Below are positions 52,001 to 60,083 of a stretch of DNA of 64,000 nucleotides, piece after piece (within the stretch, counting starts at the first letter, position 1; each line of letters starts with the position of its first letter). This stretch comes from Anoxybacterium sp963668245 (lineage in GTDB: Bacteria; Bacillota; Clostridia; Peptostreptococcales; Anaerovoracaceae): contig OY764195.2 of NCBI GenBank assembly GCA_963668245.2, positions 1,612,001 to 1,676,000 on the forward strand, given 5' to 3'. The notes under the pieces are model-generated. The model was given only the letters and a program-made list of their open reading frames with translations. It was not told where the DNA came from and made no database searches. The translations under genes and the position numbers were made by a program.

Positions 52001-52540
52001 GTAGAGCAGCGGCATGATATTCTAGAAGCAATGAACTCTTTGAAACAGATTATTGATGATATGGATAAGACTATCAAACAGAACTTTAAAGAAAGCTTTG
52101 ACAAGATTGTTGCATATTTTGAAGGATCGTTTACCGAATTGTTCGGTGGCGGTGCAGCGGAATTGCGACTAGAAGATGAAAACAACCCACTAGAATGTGG
52201 GATAGAGATTGTAGCACAACCGCCAGGAAAGAAACTGCAAAATATCAACTTGATGTCTGGTGGCGAAAAAACCATGACCGCAATTGCATTGATGTTTGCG
52301 GTATTAAAAGCAAAACCAACCCCATTTTGTATTTTGGATGAGGTTGAAGCGGCATTGGATGATGCAAATATTGAACGTTTTGCAAAGTATCTCACGAACT
52401 TTAATAATATACAATTTGCATTGGTGACACATCAAAAAGCCACAATGGAATATGCAGATGTGCTATATGGTGTTACCATGCCGGAGCAGGGGATTTCAAA
52501 GATTATTTCATTGAAATTAGGAGATGCATTTGAAATATAG
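48983..52540 (+). CDS. smc: Chromosome segregation protein SMC
   Basis: SMC is the ATPase of the bacterial condensin complex that organises and separates chromosomes. Walker A is GPNGSGKS at 34-41. Long coiled coils flank a hinge (about 510-680) that includes ETALGAALQNIVCEDD and GGAITGGTFRSNTSNLLERK. The signature LMSGGEKTMTAIALMFA and Walker B FCILDEVEAALDD are near the end. The length of 1,185 residues is normal. The start used is GTG at 48983 inside rnc; a TTG nine bases on, better spaced from AGGTGG, is an alternative. Confidence 0.96.
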   Translation: MARLYFKRIDLHGFKSFAEPVSIEFHEGITCIVGPNGSGKSNISDAIRWVLGEQSPKMLRGGKMEEVIFAGTANRKSRGMAEVTLVIDNSTGILPIDYAEVAITRRMYRSGESEYSINNNQCRLRDIRELIMDTGIGVDGYSLIGQGKIADIVSNKPESRREIFEEAAGIVKYRTKKAESERKLESSNGNLERVNDIISEIETRIGGLKEDSEKAAEYLILRDKYKELEINVTLKNIENVELKNEYVKDDISEVLSQIEDLKEEKIIIDGEIVHNKNRNEELERLGNETRDRLLVSVEKINTLVNQNQLNQEKLATLEKDFERLGIEIAELTEKLEKENENSISLVSDKEQIESVLLKLKLDLDETIARYTELTTELNTDETEIENQKNRIFELHNTINNKNSEINSLVSLQGTLEKRRQQINVEVEERQNNAQELEDAFSSSNRELALLQEKFQNIGQENERLKQTYQEELIREKQLTKELEELKISIGQISTRKKMIEEMESSYEGYNHAVKFVMKSSFSGIEGVVAELIEVPRGYETAIETALGAALQNIVCEDDRSAQEAIRALKNNRAGRLTFLPIRSMRPSNSYRDGAIQKSEGFKGFGVDCITFQPKYQTVMEYLLGRVVIVDSLDHAVKLSKNSSGGFRFVTLEGEVINAGGAITGGTFRSNTSNLLERKAEAKLLGDKLISMEKSKVDTTERIELLRQSIGAGQEKIRQADRDHREAEIQLVSKENGMKTLSRQLDDWRYQYEKWQKELNQIGDENHSAQLMVKDLTQLVESAKHEIEQIEQLADSGMVQYEKHKHQLNDINEEITQARIAVGTEESKKNHVDQLLERIRGYELELEDDIRKKKSAMSRLNQEKDSLLSGDNSLGENIQSMEAEKESIERYLAEIQEEKQTVSKYLDEITKKKDDIEGVLNVHQTQKYELEIKQAKYETQLDAYKDKLWEEFEISYIQAIEFKKKEFNLPVALKESKEIKNRMKALGEVNVGAIKEYESVSERYEFLVEQRHDILEAMNSLKQIIDDMDKTIKQNFKESFDKIVAYFEGSFTELFGGGAAELRLEDENNPLECGIEIVAQPPGKKLQNINLMSGGEKTMTAIALMFAVLKAKPTPFCILDEVEAALDDANIERFAKYLTNFNNIQFALVTHQKATMEYADVLYGVTMPEQGISKIISLKLGDAFEI

Positions 52541-52593
52541 ATATCATGCATACTGCTTTTCAAACTGTAAATTGAATCAGAAAGGAAATAGCT

Positions 52594-53487
52594 ATGGCTT
52601 TTGGAGTGAAGAAATCTTTTTTTGGAAGATTGCAGGAAAAAATTGAAGATGTAATTTTTATGCGACCAGAGATTGATGAAGAGATGCTAGATGAATTAGA
52701 AGAAGTTTTGATTACCTCTGACATCGGAATGGACACAACAATAAAAATCATCTCTAGGTTGAGGGAAGATATTAAAAAGCAGAATATTCGTACGGCAGAT
52801 GGAGTCAAAACGCAAATAAAACTCATTGTGAGAGAGCTCATTGACAAAGGGGATTTACATTTTCTTTCAGATGAAACCCCTTTGGTAATACTCGTGATTG
52901 GTGTCAATGGAGGCGGAAAAACCACTTCAATTGCAAAAATTGCCAATCGTTGTAAACAAGAGGGAAAAACTGTTTTATTGGCAGCAGCGGACACCTTTCG
53001 TGCGGCAGCGAGTGAGCAGCTGGAAGTTTGGGGAAATCGAATTGGGGTAAATGTAATTCGGCATCAAGAAGGTGCAGATCCTTCTGCTGTAATATACGAT
53101 GCTATTCAAGCTGCAAAGGCTAGAAATACAGATATTTTAATTTGTGATACAGCTGGACGTCTTCAAACAAAGAAAAACTTAATGGCTGAATTAGAAAAAA
53201 TGAACAAGGTAATTGAAAGAGAATATCCTCAGGCCTTTCGTGAAACTTTACTCGTTTTAGATGCAGCTACAGGTAAAAATGCGGTCTCTCAGGCAAAAGA
53301 ATTTGGAGAGATTACAAATATATCAGGCATTGTTCTAACCAAATTGGATGGAACAGCAAAGGGGGGCATCGTGATAACTATATCTGATGAATTCGAAATG
53401 CCTGTAAAGTTTATTGGTGTAGGGGAAGGAATGGATGATTTGAAGATTTTTGACCCTGCAGAATTTGCTGAGGCAATTTTTGAATAG
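52594..53487 (+). CDS. ftsY: Signal recognition particle receptor FtsY
   Basis: FtsY is the SRP receptor GTPase that delivers ribosomes to the membrane translocon. The G1 loop is GVNGGGKTTSIAKIA (about 107-121). DTFRAAASEQL, DTAGRLQTKKNLM, VLTKLDGTAKGG and GVGEGMDDLKIFDP are SRP-GTPase motifs in order. At 297 residues it has the N and G domains but almost no acidic A domain, as usual in Firmicutes. In many relatives ylxM and ffh follow; here der does. AAGGAAATAGCT precedes the ATG. Confidence 0.96.
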   Translation: MAFGVKKSFFGRLQEKIEDVIFMRPEIDEEMLDELEEVLITSDIGMDTTIKIISRLREDIKKQNIRTADGVKTQIKLIVRELIDKGDLHFLSDETPLVILVIGVNGGGKTTSIAKIANRCKQEGKTVLLAAADTFRAAASEQLEVWGNRIGVNVIRHQEGADPSAVIYDAIQAAKARNTDILICDTAGRLQTKKNLMAELEKMNKVIEREYPQAFRETLLVLDAATGKNAVSQAKEFGEITNISGIVLTKLDGTAKGGIVITISDEFEMPVKFIGVGEGMDDLKIFDPAEFAEAIFE

Positions 53488-53497
53488 GAGAAAATAA

Positions 53498-54823
53498 ATG
53501 TCAAAACCAATTGTAGCTGTAGTCGGAAGACCGAATGTCGGCAAATCAACATTTTTTAATAAAGTGGTGGGACGAAGGGTTTCTATCGTAGAAGATACTC
53601 CTGGAGTAACGCGAGATCGAATTTATGCAGAAGCAGAATGGCAAGGGAAATCTTTTGCATTGATAGATACTGGTGGTATTGAGCCAGACTCTACGGATGT
53701 AATCTTGTCCCAAATGAGAGCACAAGCAGAGATCGCTATGGAAACGGCAGATGTGATTTTATTTATGGTAGATGGAAAAGATGGACTAACTTCCTCGGAT
53801 CGCGAAGTAGCAACAATGCTCATGAGAACTGGAAAAGAAGTAATCTTAGTAGTAAATAAAGTGGATACTGCAAAATTACCAGATGATTTTTATGATTTCT
53901 ATGAATTGGGACTGGGTGAACCGATTCCTATTTCTGCAGCAAACATGCTGAATTTGGGAGATGTTCTAGAAAGAATCCTCAATGCGCTTCCAGACTTGGA
54001 AGGCGAGGATGAAGATGATACAGTAAAGATCGCAGTAATTGGAAAACCAAATGTAGGAAAATCCTCATTGATTAATGCAATTTTGGGAGAAGAGAGAGTT
54101 ATTGTTAGTGATATTGCAGGAACGACTCGTGACTCCGTAGATACGCCGTTTCAACGTGAAGATGACAAATATGTTTTAATTGATACAGCAGGAATAAGAA
54201 GAAAAAGCAAGGTAACTGGAGATATTGAAAAATATAGTGTCATTAGAGCGATTGCAGCCATTGAACGGTGTGATGTTTGTCTTTTGATGATAGATGCCGT
54301 AGAAGGGATTACAGATCAAGACAAAAAAATTGCTGGGATTGCCCATGAAGCTGGAAAAGGTATCGTTGTGGTTGTGAATAAATGGGATTTGCTTGAAAAA
54401 GAAACCAATACCATGAAGGAGTACCAAAAGGATATTGCAAAGGAGCTCACTTTTATGGCTTATGCTCCGTCGGTATTTATATCTGTACTGACGAAACAAC
54501 GTTTAAACAACGTAATCGATACGGTGAAGTATGTATCTGAAAAACGTGCATTACGCGTTCCTACTGGTCAACTAAACAGTTTGATTGCAGATGCGACAAT
54601 GATGAAGCAACCGCCATCGGATAAAGGTAAGCGATTAAAGATTTATTATGCGACGCAAGTTGGTGTAAAACCGCCATTATTCTCATTTAAGATTAATAGC
54701 CGTGACTTGATGCATTTCTCATATGCTAGATACTTGGAAAATAAAATCAGAGAAGGGTTTGGTTTTGAAGGAACATCTATTAAATTTGTGTTCCGAGAAA
54801 AAGGAGAAGAAAGCTATGAATAA
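53498..54823 (+). CDS. der: Ribosome-associated GTPase Der (EngA)
   Basis: Der has two GTPase domains in tandem and is needed for 50S assembly. G1 of domain 1 is GRPNVGKSTFF (about 9-19), with DTGGIEP and NKVD. Domain 2 has GKPNVGKSSLINAI (about 180-193), DTAGIRRKSKV and NKWD. A KH-like domain ends the protein (PPLFSFKINSRDLMHFSY). The length of 441 residues is normal. It begins 10 bases after ftsY and overlaps plsY by eight bases. Confidence 0.97.
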   Translation: MSKPIVAVVGRPNVGKSTFFNKVVGRRVSIVEDTPGVTRDRIYAEAEWQGKSFALIDTGGIEPDSTDVILSQMRAQAEIAMETADVILFMVDGKDGLTSSDREVATMLMRTGKEVILVVNKVDTAKLPDDFYDFYELGLGEPIPISAANMLNLGDVLERILNALPDLEGEDEDDTVKIAVIGKPNVGKSSLINAILGEERVIVSDIAGTTRDSVDTPFQREDDKYVLIDTAGIRRKSKVTGDIEKYSVIRAIAAIERCDVCLLMIDAVEGITDQDKKIAGIAHEAGKGIVVVVNKWDLLEKETNTMKEYQKDIAKELTFMAYAPSVFISVLTKQRLNNVIDTVKYVSEKRALRVPTGQLNSLIADATMMKQPPSDKGKRLKIYYATQVGVKPPLFSFKINSRDLMHFSYARYLENKIREGFGFEGTSIKFVFREKGEESYE

Positions 54824-55403
54824 TTGGTTGCCAGTCGTAATTATTCTTTGTGCCTATTTGTTGGGAAATATATCGCCAGCAATTCTAATCAGTAAAATGA
54901 TGGGAACAGAAATCAGGAAGCAAGGAAGCGGCAATGCTGGAACCACAAATGTTCTTAGAGTTTTAGGAAGGAAAGCCGCAATTGCAACACTGGCAATCGA
55001 TGTTTTAAAGGGAGTTGCAGCGGTTTTATTGGGTCGATATGTAGGAGGTCAGGATTTAGCGATGATTTGTGGCCTTGCCGCATTTGTTGGACACATTTGG
55101 CCTATTCTTTTTGGCTTTCGGGGAGGAAAAGGAATTGCTACAGCCTTTGGAGTGATGGTAACCATTCTCCCAATGATAGGTATTTTAGAAGCAGTTGTTT
55201 TTGTAGGTATGATTTTGATTACGAAACGAGTCTCTGCTGGCTCTGTGGCTGCTGCTGTAACTTTCCCGTTTGTGACATATTATTTCATTCATGATTATGT
55301 TTTGATTACCGTTGTGATGGCGGCAATCGCATTGTACAAACATCGCTTGAATATTGTAAGGCTGGTAAAGGGACAAGAGCCAAAAGTTGGCCTGAAAAAG
55401 TAG
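54816..55403 (+). CDS. plsY: Acyl-phosphate:glycerol-3-phosphate acyltransferase PlsY
   Basis: PlsY is a membrane enzyme that acylates glycerol-3-phosphate with acyl-phosphate made by PlsX. Motif 1 is GSGNAGTTNVLRVLGRKAA (about 38-56), and motif 2 is FGFRGGKGIATAFG. Five or more hydrophobic helices cover the 195 residues. I start at the ATG at 54816, with GGAGAAG upstream, overlapping der by eight bases; the frame itself is open further back. It is followed after nine bases by gpsA, which supplies its substrate. Confidence 0.95.
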   Translation: MNNWLPVVIILCAYLLGNISPAILISKMMGTEIRKQGSGNAGTTNVLRVLGRKAAIATLAIDVLKGVAAVLLGRYVGGQDLAMICGLAAFVGHIWPILFGFRGGKGIATAFGVMVTILPMIGILEAVVFVGMILITKRVSAGSVAAAVTFPFVTYYFIHDYVLITVVMAAIALYKHRLNIVRLVKGQEPKVGLKK

Positions 55404-55412
55404 GAGGGAAAC

Positions 55413-56423
55413 ATGAGTAAGAATATTGCTGTTATTGGAGCTGGAAGCTGGGGCACTGCACTTGCAGTTAGCTTATGTGGTAACGGACATCATATCAATA
55501 TTTGGGATGTAAATGATAGTCATCTAAAAGAATTGGAAGAGAAAAGAGAAAACATCAAGTATCTTCCTGAAGTTTCATTGCCAGAATCTTTGCAAATTGC
55601 ATACTCGATTGAAGCAGCGATGAAAGATGCTGAAATTGTTCTTTTTTCTGCGCCTGCTCAACATTTTAGAAGTGCACTTGATGGTGCATTACCATATTTA
55701 AAGCCAGAAATGACTCTAGTAAATGTGGCAAAGGGTATTGAGCAAAAGACGTTAATGCGATTATCTGAAATTGCAATGGAAAAATTACCTCATGCAAAAT
55801 ATGTGGTACTTTCAGGACCATCTCATGCAGAAGAAGTTGGAAGAGGCATGCCAACAACTTTAGTTGCCGCATCAGAGGAACAGCAATTGGCAGAGTACAT
55901 TCAAGATGTTTTTATGTCTGATTCCCTAAGACTCTATACAAACTCTGATGTTGTGGGTGTAGAACTTGGTGGTGCTTTGAAAAATATCATTGCATTGGGT
56001 GCTGGGATTTCAGATGGTATGGGATATGGCGATAACGCAAAGGCAGCAATGATGACCAGAGGCATTGCAGAAATTGCAAGGTTAGGAGTGAAGCTAGGCG
56101 CTAATCTTAGTACATTTTCTGGGCTAACAGGGATTGGCGACCTGATTGTTACTTGCACGAGCATGCATAGCCGAAACCGCCGTTGCGGTATCCTGATTGG
56201 AGAAGGTATGAAGCCATCGGAAGCAACGAAACAAGTCGGAATGGTCGTGGAAGGCATGTATACTACAGAAGCAGCATATCAGTTGGCACAAAAGTTTGAT
56301 GTTGAGATGCCGATTACTGAACAAATATACCAAGTGATTAAAGAACAGTCAGATGCACGGGAAGCTGTAATTCGTTTGATGACTAGACAAAAAAAACACG
56401 AGACGGAAGAACTTGTAAAGTAG
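55413..56423 (+). CDS. gpsA: Glycerol-3-phosphate dehydrogenase (NAD(P)+), GpsA
   Basis: GpsA makes sn-glycerol-3-phosphate from dihydroxyacetone phosphate for phospholipids. The dinucleotide motif is IGAGSWGTALAVSL (about 7-20). SGPSHAEEVGRG, the catalytic Lys in ELGGALKNIIALGAG, and GDNAKAAMMTRG are conserved. The length of 336 residues is normal. AGGAGG precedes the ATG. With plsX and plsY it gives the full entry path into phosphatidate apart from the second acyltransferase. The run plsX to gpsA closes with two terminators. Confidence 0.96.
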   Translation: MSKNIAVIGAGSWGTALAVSLCGNGHHINIWDVNDSHLKELEEKRENIKYLPEVSLPESLQIAYSIEAAMKDAEIVLFSAPAQHFRSALDGALPYLKPEMTLVNVAKGIEQKTLMRLSEIAMEKLPHAKYVVLSGPSHAEEVGRGMPTTLVAASEEQQLAEYIQDVFMSDSLRLYTNSDVVGVELGGALKNIIALGAGISDGMGYGDNAKAAMMTRGIAEIARLGVKLGANLSTFSGLTGIGDLIVTCTSMHSRNRRCGILIGEGMKPSEATKQVGMVVEGMYTTEAAYQLAQKFDVEMPITEQIYQVIKEQSDAREAVIRLMTRQKKHETEELVK

Positions 56424-56440
56424 AGCTTTATCATAAAAAA

Positions 56441-56471
56441 TGAGATCGATTGAGTGAATCGGCTCTTTTTT
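56441..56471 (+). terminator. Terminator after gpsA
   Basis: GAGATCGATT pairs with AATCGGCTC, with one bulge, around GAGTG and is followed by six T. Confidence 0.75.
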
Positions 56472-56486
56472 GTCGCAAATCAAATA

Positions 56487-56526
56487 ATGCCAAGGTACCA
56501 TCTTACATGGTCACCTTGGCATTTTT
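56487..56526. terminator. Second strong hairpin between gpsA and ilvA
   Basis: AATGCCAAGGT and ACCTTGGCATT form an 11-bp outer stem with an inner CCAT/ATGG pairing. A plus-strand run of five T follows. On the minus strand only ATTATTTG follows, so it acts mainly on plus-strand transcripts and perhaps weakly on ilvA. Confidence 0.75.
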
Positions 56527-56554
56527 ACATAGAGCACTTATGATAGAGCTGATA

Positions 56555-57793
56555 TTAGTATACTCGATTGACAGTGAAGTTATTATCCTCTAGAGTTTCA
56601 ATAATATTTTTAATATGACCATGCCCGTTAGTTTCCACAGTTACTTCCAAGGCTACTTTATTTGAATAACGATCAATTGCTTTAAATTGATTATGGGTTA
56701 ACTCGATTACATTTGCTCCAAGTTCTGCTAGAATTTGAGCCACCTTTACTAGTTGGCCTGGTTTGTCAGGCAATTCAACGGAGAAACACATAATACGTCC
56801 ACGAGAAATCATACCTTGGTTGATAATTGAAGAAATCGTAACAACGTCAATGTTTCCGCCACTTACGAGGCAAACGATTTTCTTTCCTGCTTCGGCACGT
56901 TTTTTTACTGCTGCAAGCGGAACCACTCCAGCAGTTTCTGCAATCATTTTATGCTTTTCTAAAAGCAATAAGACGGCTTCCATAATATCTTTTTCAGAAA
57001 CAGTAATAATGTCATCTACATAATGTCGTGTGATTTCAAAAGTCAGATGGCCTGGTTGTCTTACGGCCACACCTTCTGCACTTGTCTTGACGGCAGCCAG
57101 TCTTGTCAATTGACCTTCATCGACAGAGATTTTCATGGCCATAGCTCCCACAGGAACTACGCCGATTACTTTCACACTTGGTTTGATTGCTTTAATAGCA
57201 AGTGCAATTCCACTAATCAAACCGCCTCCACCAATTGGAACAAGGATTTCATCTACATCTTCAAGCTCCTCAAGAATTTCTAGACCAATTGTTCCCTGAC
57301 CACATAATATATCATAATCATCAAATGGATGCACAAAAGTGTATCCATATTCTGTTGCTAGTTCTCTTGCTTTTGAATAGGCCTCGTCATATACATCTCC
57401 ATGAATTACAACATGAGAACCATATTCTTTCGTTGCATCAATTTTCAATAGCGGAGTAACATTTGGCATGACTATAGTTGATTTGATACTGCGCTTCTGA
57501 GCTGAAAATGCGACCCCTTGAGCGTGATTTCCTGCAGATGAGCAAATAATTCCTTTTTGGCACTCTTCTTCTGATAGGTTGACAATTTTATTGTAAGCCC
57601 CTCTAATCTTAAAGGAGCCTGTTTTCTGAAAGTTTTCTGGTTTAATATAGATATCACATTTGTTTTCTTTGCTAAAAAAATCGCTATAAATCAGAGGTGT
57701 TTCTTTTATGACACCTTTTAGGTTTTCTTTGGCTTTTTTTATGTTTTCTTCATGGTTCAGTTCAAGATAGTACTTTATCTGCTCTGCGTTCAT
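56555..57793 (-). CDS. ilvA: Threonine ammonia-lyase (threonine dehydratase) with ACT domain
   Basis: This PLP enzyme turns threonine into 2-oxobutanoate and ammonia, for isoleucine synthesis or threonine breakdown. The PLP lysine is in TGSFKIRGAYNKI (about 55-67), with SSAGNHAQGVAFSA and the glycine loop PIGGGGLISGIA. A single ACT domain covers about 335-412 (ELPDKPGQLVKVAQILAELG). At 412 residues it is the short type, between biosynthetic IlvA (two ACT-like modules) and catabolic TdcB (none). GGAGG lies before the ATG at 57793; the longer frame lacks a site. It is divergent from miaB. Confidence 0.93.
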   Translation of the reverse strand: MNAEQIKYYLELNHEENIKKAKENLKGVIKETPLIYSDFFSKENKCDIYIKPENFQKTGSFKIRGAYNKIVNLSEEECQKGIICSSAGNHAQGVAFSAQKRSIKSTIVMPNVTPLLKIDATKEYGSHVVIHGDVYDEAYSKARELATEYGYTFVHPFDDYDILCGQGTIGLEILEELEDVDEILVPIGGGGLISGIALAIKAIKPSVKVIGVVPVGAMAMKISVDEGQLTRLAAVKTSAEGVAVRQPGHLTFEITRHYVDDIITVSEKDIMEAVLLLLEKHKMIAETAGVVPLAAVKKRAEAGKKIVCLVSGGNIDVVTISSIINQGMISRGRIMCFSVELPDKPGQLVKVAQILAELGANVIELTHNQFKAIDRYSNKVALEVTVETNGHGHIKNIIETLEDNNFTVNRVY

Positions 57794-57918
57794 AATTCCC
57801 TCCTTGATTGCAAAAATATGTCTTGCAATGATTATAAACAGTTTAAATCGGAATAGGTGTCCCGTCAATGATAACTTGGGAAGAAAAGAAAAGTAAAATA
57901 GAATAGAAAATTGAATTG

Positions 57919-57947
57919 TTGAAAATCATATAAAATTAGTATATATT
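57919..57947 (+). promoter_or_regulatory. SigA-type promoter for miaB
   Basis: TTGAAA (57919-57924) and TATATT (57942-57947) are 17 bases apart, 38 bases before the miaB ATG. Confidence 0.65.
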
Positions 57948-57985
57948 ATAACGGTATCAATGATGAAATGAGGATAATAAAATAA

Positions 57986-59311
57986 ATGAAAAATAAGAAC
58001 TATTCTATCATTACTTTCGGGTGCCAGATGAATGAACATGATTCTGAGACGCTAGCAGGGATGTTAGAAGAGCTTGGATATAAGGAAACGGAAAATAGAA
58101 ATGAAATTGATGTTGCAATCATTAATACGTGCAGCGTTAGAGAAAATGCAGACAAACGATTTTTTGGTACTCTAGGTCAACTGAAAAAGATAAAAAAATC
58201 TCGTCCTAATGTTGTGGTTGCAGTCTGCGGTTGTATGATGCAGCAACAGCATATCATAGAGACTCTGAAGTCAAAGTACCCATGGGTCGATTTGGTATTT
58301 GGAACTCACAATCTCCATGAATTCCCTAAATTGCTCACTCAGACTTTAAATGATCGCAATAAAATCGTTGAAGTTTGGGATGAGAGTGGCGACATTGTGG
58401 AAGGACTTCCAGCCAAAAGAATGTATTCCTTCAAAGCCTTTGTCAATATCATGAATGGATGTAACAATTTCTGCACATACTGTATTGTTCCATATACAAG
58501 AGGGCGAGAACGTAGCCGGCATCCTGAGGAAATCCTTAGAGAAATTCGTGACCTTGCCGCATCGGGCGTTAAAGAAGTAACCTTGCTTGGACAAAATGTG
58601 AACTCATATGGAAATGGTTGTTCCTTTTCTGTTACCTTTGCAGAGCTGATTTGTCAAATCAATGAGGTGGAAGGCATTGAACGGATCCGGTTTATGACAC
58701 CTCATCCAAAAGATTTATCAGATCAACTGATTGCGGCTTATGGAAAATGTAATAATTTATGTAAACATGTGCATCTTCCATTTCAATCTGGAAGCACTGC
58801 GGTACTAAAAAGAATGAACAGAAAATATACAAAGGAAGACTATTTGCTCCTAATCAAAAAACTGAGAGATACAGTTCCAGAAATTGCAATCACTACAGAT
58901 ATTATTGTTGGCTTTCCTGGTGAAACGGAAGAAGATTTTGAAGAAACCTTGGATTTAGTCAGAAGAGTTCGATTTGACTCTGCATTTACTTTCTTGTACT
59001 CAGTTCGAAAAGGAACTCCTGCGGAAAACTTCGAGGATCAAGTGCCCGAAGATGTAAAGCATATTCGGTTTAATCGGCTGGTAGATGAGCTAAATGGAAT
59101 CATTGCACAAAAAAATAAGCGATGCGAAGGACAGATCGCATCTGTATTGGTTGAAGGTCCAAGTAAAACGGATCATACTGCTTTAACTGGGCGTACGGAA
59201 GGCAGTAAAATTGTAAATTTTCAAGGTACACATGAGTTGATTGGACAAATCGTAAAGGTTGAAATTATAGAAGGAAAGACTTTCAGCTTATTTGGAAAAC
59301 TTGTAGAATAA
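57986..59311 (+). CDS. miaB: tRNA-2-methylthio-N6-dimethylallyladenosine synthase MiaB
   Basis: MiaB adds a methylthio group to i6A37 of tRNAs using radical SAM chemistry and two iron-sulfur clusters. N-terminal cluster Cys are in FGCQMNEHDSE, NTCSVRENA and VCGCMMQQ. The radical-SAM motif CxxxCxxC is in GCNNFCTYCIVPYTRG (about 154-169). A TRAM domain closes the protein (about 375-441). The length of 441 residues is normal. A GAGG lies at some distance before the ATG. It ends in a terminator. Confidence 0.95.
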   Translation: MKNKNYSIITFGCQMNEHDSETLAGMLEELGYKETENRNEIDVAIINTCSVRENADKRFFGTLGQLKKIKKSRPNVVVAVCGCMMQQQHIIETLKSKYPWVDLVFGTHNLHEFPKLLTQTLNDRNKIVEVWDESGDIVEGLPAKRMYSFKAFVNIMNGCNNFCTYCIVPYTRGRERSRHPEEILREIRDLAASGVKEVTLLGQNVNSYGNGCSFSVTFAELICQINEVEGIERIRFMTPHPKDLSDQLIAAYGKCNNLCKHVHLPFQSGSTAVLKRMNRKYTKEDYLLLIKKLRDTVPEIAITTDIIVGFPGETEEDFEETLDLVRRVRFDSAFTFLYSVRKGTPAENFEDQVPEDVKHIRFNRLVDELNGIIAQKNKRCEGQIASVLVEGPSKTDHTALTGRTEGSKIVNFQGTHELIGQIVKVEIIEGKTFSLFGKLVE

Positions 59312-59423
59312 CAAAAATGTGAAAACAGTAAAGTGGAAAAAATATATAAAAACGATAAGAGGATTCGGTTCTCGTTGGAAGGATTTTTCTTGAAATAGAT
59401 ATCCAAAAATGTTAATGTGAAAA

Positions 59424-59455
59424 TGGTGTATTTTTAGAAAATGCACCACTATTTT
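59424..59455 (+). terminator. Terminator after miaB
   Basis: TGGTGTATTTT (59424-59434) pairs with AAAATGCACCA (59438-59448) with one G-U pair across a three-base loop; CTATTTT follows. Confidence 0.65.
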
Positions 59456-59501
59456 CGAAGGCAGATTGGGTATGGAAATCAGCATCTGAAAGGAACTATG
59501 T

Positions 59502-60083
59502 ATGGCATATATCGTGCTTGGGGCGATCGCTTTTTTTTTCTTTATTTTGTACGACATTAACAGTGTTTTAATCAATCATAGACTGCTCCATTCAAGTTTT
59601 TTTTTGGGATGCATTTTATTGATTGGTGCCACATCTGGAATCATTTATCAGTCTTGGGCGTATGGTATCGTAAACTTTGAAAGAAGTTTGTTCTTTTTTG
59701 TGATTGCTGTAGGGTTTTTTATTTTATTACTCTATACATTATTTTTTGCTTTGCCATTTGAAGATACTTATGTGGAATCAGATCAAGCTCCAAAAACTTG
59801 CCAGACTGGTGTTTACGCATTATGCAGGCATCCAGGCGTTTTATGGTTTATCGGGTTCTATTTTTTTCTGTGGCTTGCATTTCCTAGCAATCTACTTTTT
59901 GCAGGCGCTTTGATTTTTAGTGGGTTGAATATTTTATATATCATCGTTCAGGATTACTGGACTTTTGTTAAAATTTTCCCGGATTATCTTGACTATAAAA
60001 AAAATACACCTTTTTTAGTTCCTAATCTAGGCAGTATGACTCGTTGCAGGAAAACCCTTGGCAGTAAGGAGATGAAAAAGTGA
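59502..60083 (+). CDS. ICMT/PEMT-like membrane methyltransferase
   Basis: A 193-residue protein with about five membrane helices. The C-terminal half holds the pattern of isoprenylcysteine carboxyl methyltransferase and phospholipid methyltransferase-like families: VYALCRHPGVLWFIGF (about 104-119), then about 35 residues on VQDYWTFVKIFPDYLDYKKNTPFLVP, cited in parts. The RHP motif that helps bind S-adenosylmethionine is intact, but the usual Glu in the second motif is Asp here. It may methylate a carboxylate or lipid. AAGGA precedes the ATG. It overlaps the GH3-like gene by four bases, so the two probably act together. Confidence 0.62.
   Translation: MAYIVLGAIAFFFFILYDINSVLINHRLLHSSFFLGCILLIGATSGIIYQSWAYGIVNFERSLFFFVIAVGFFILLLYTLFFALPFEDTYVESDQAPKTCQTGVYALCRHPGVLWFIGFYFFLWLAFPSNLLFAGALIFSGLNILYIIVQDYWTFVKIFPDYLDYKKNTPFLVPNLGSMTRCRKTLGSKEMKK

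Noticed and set aside
57794..57985. A T-box leader before ilvA
   Set aside because: No AGGGTGG-type T-box core or paired specifier stem is visible on the minus strand.
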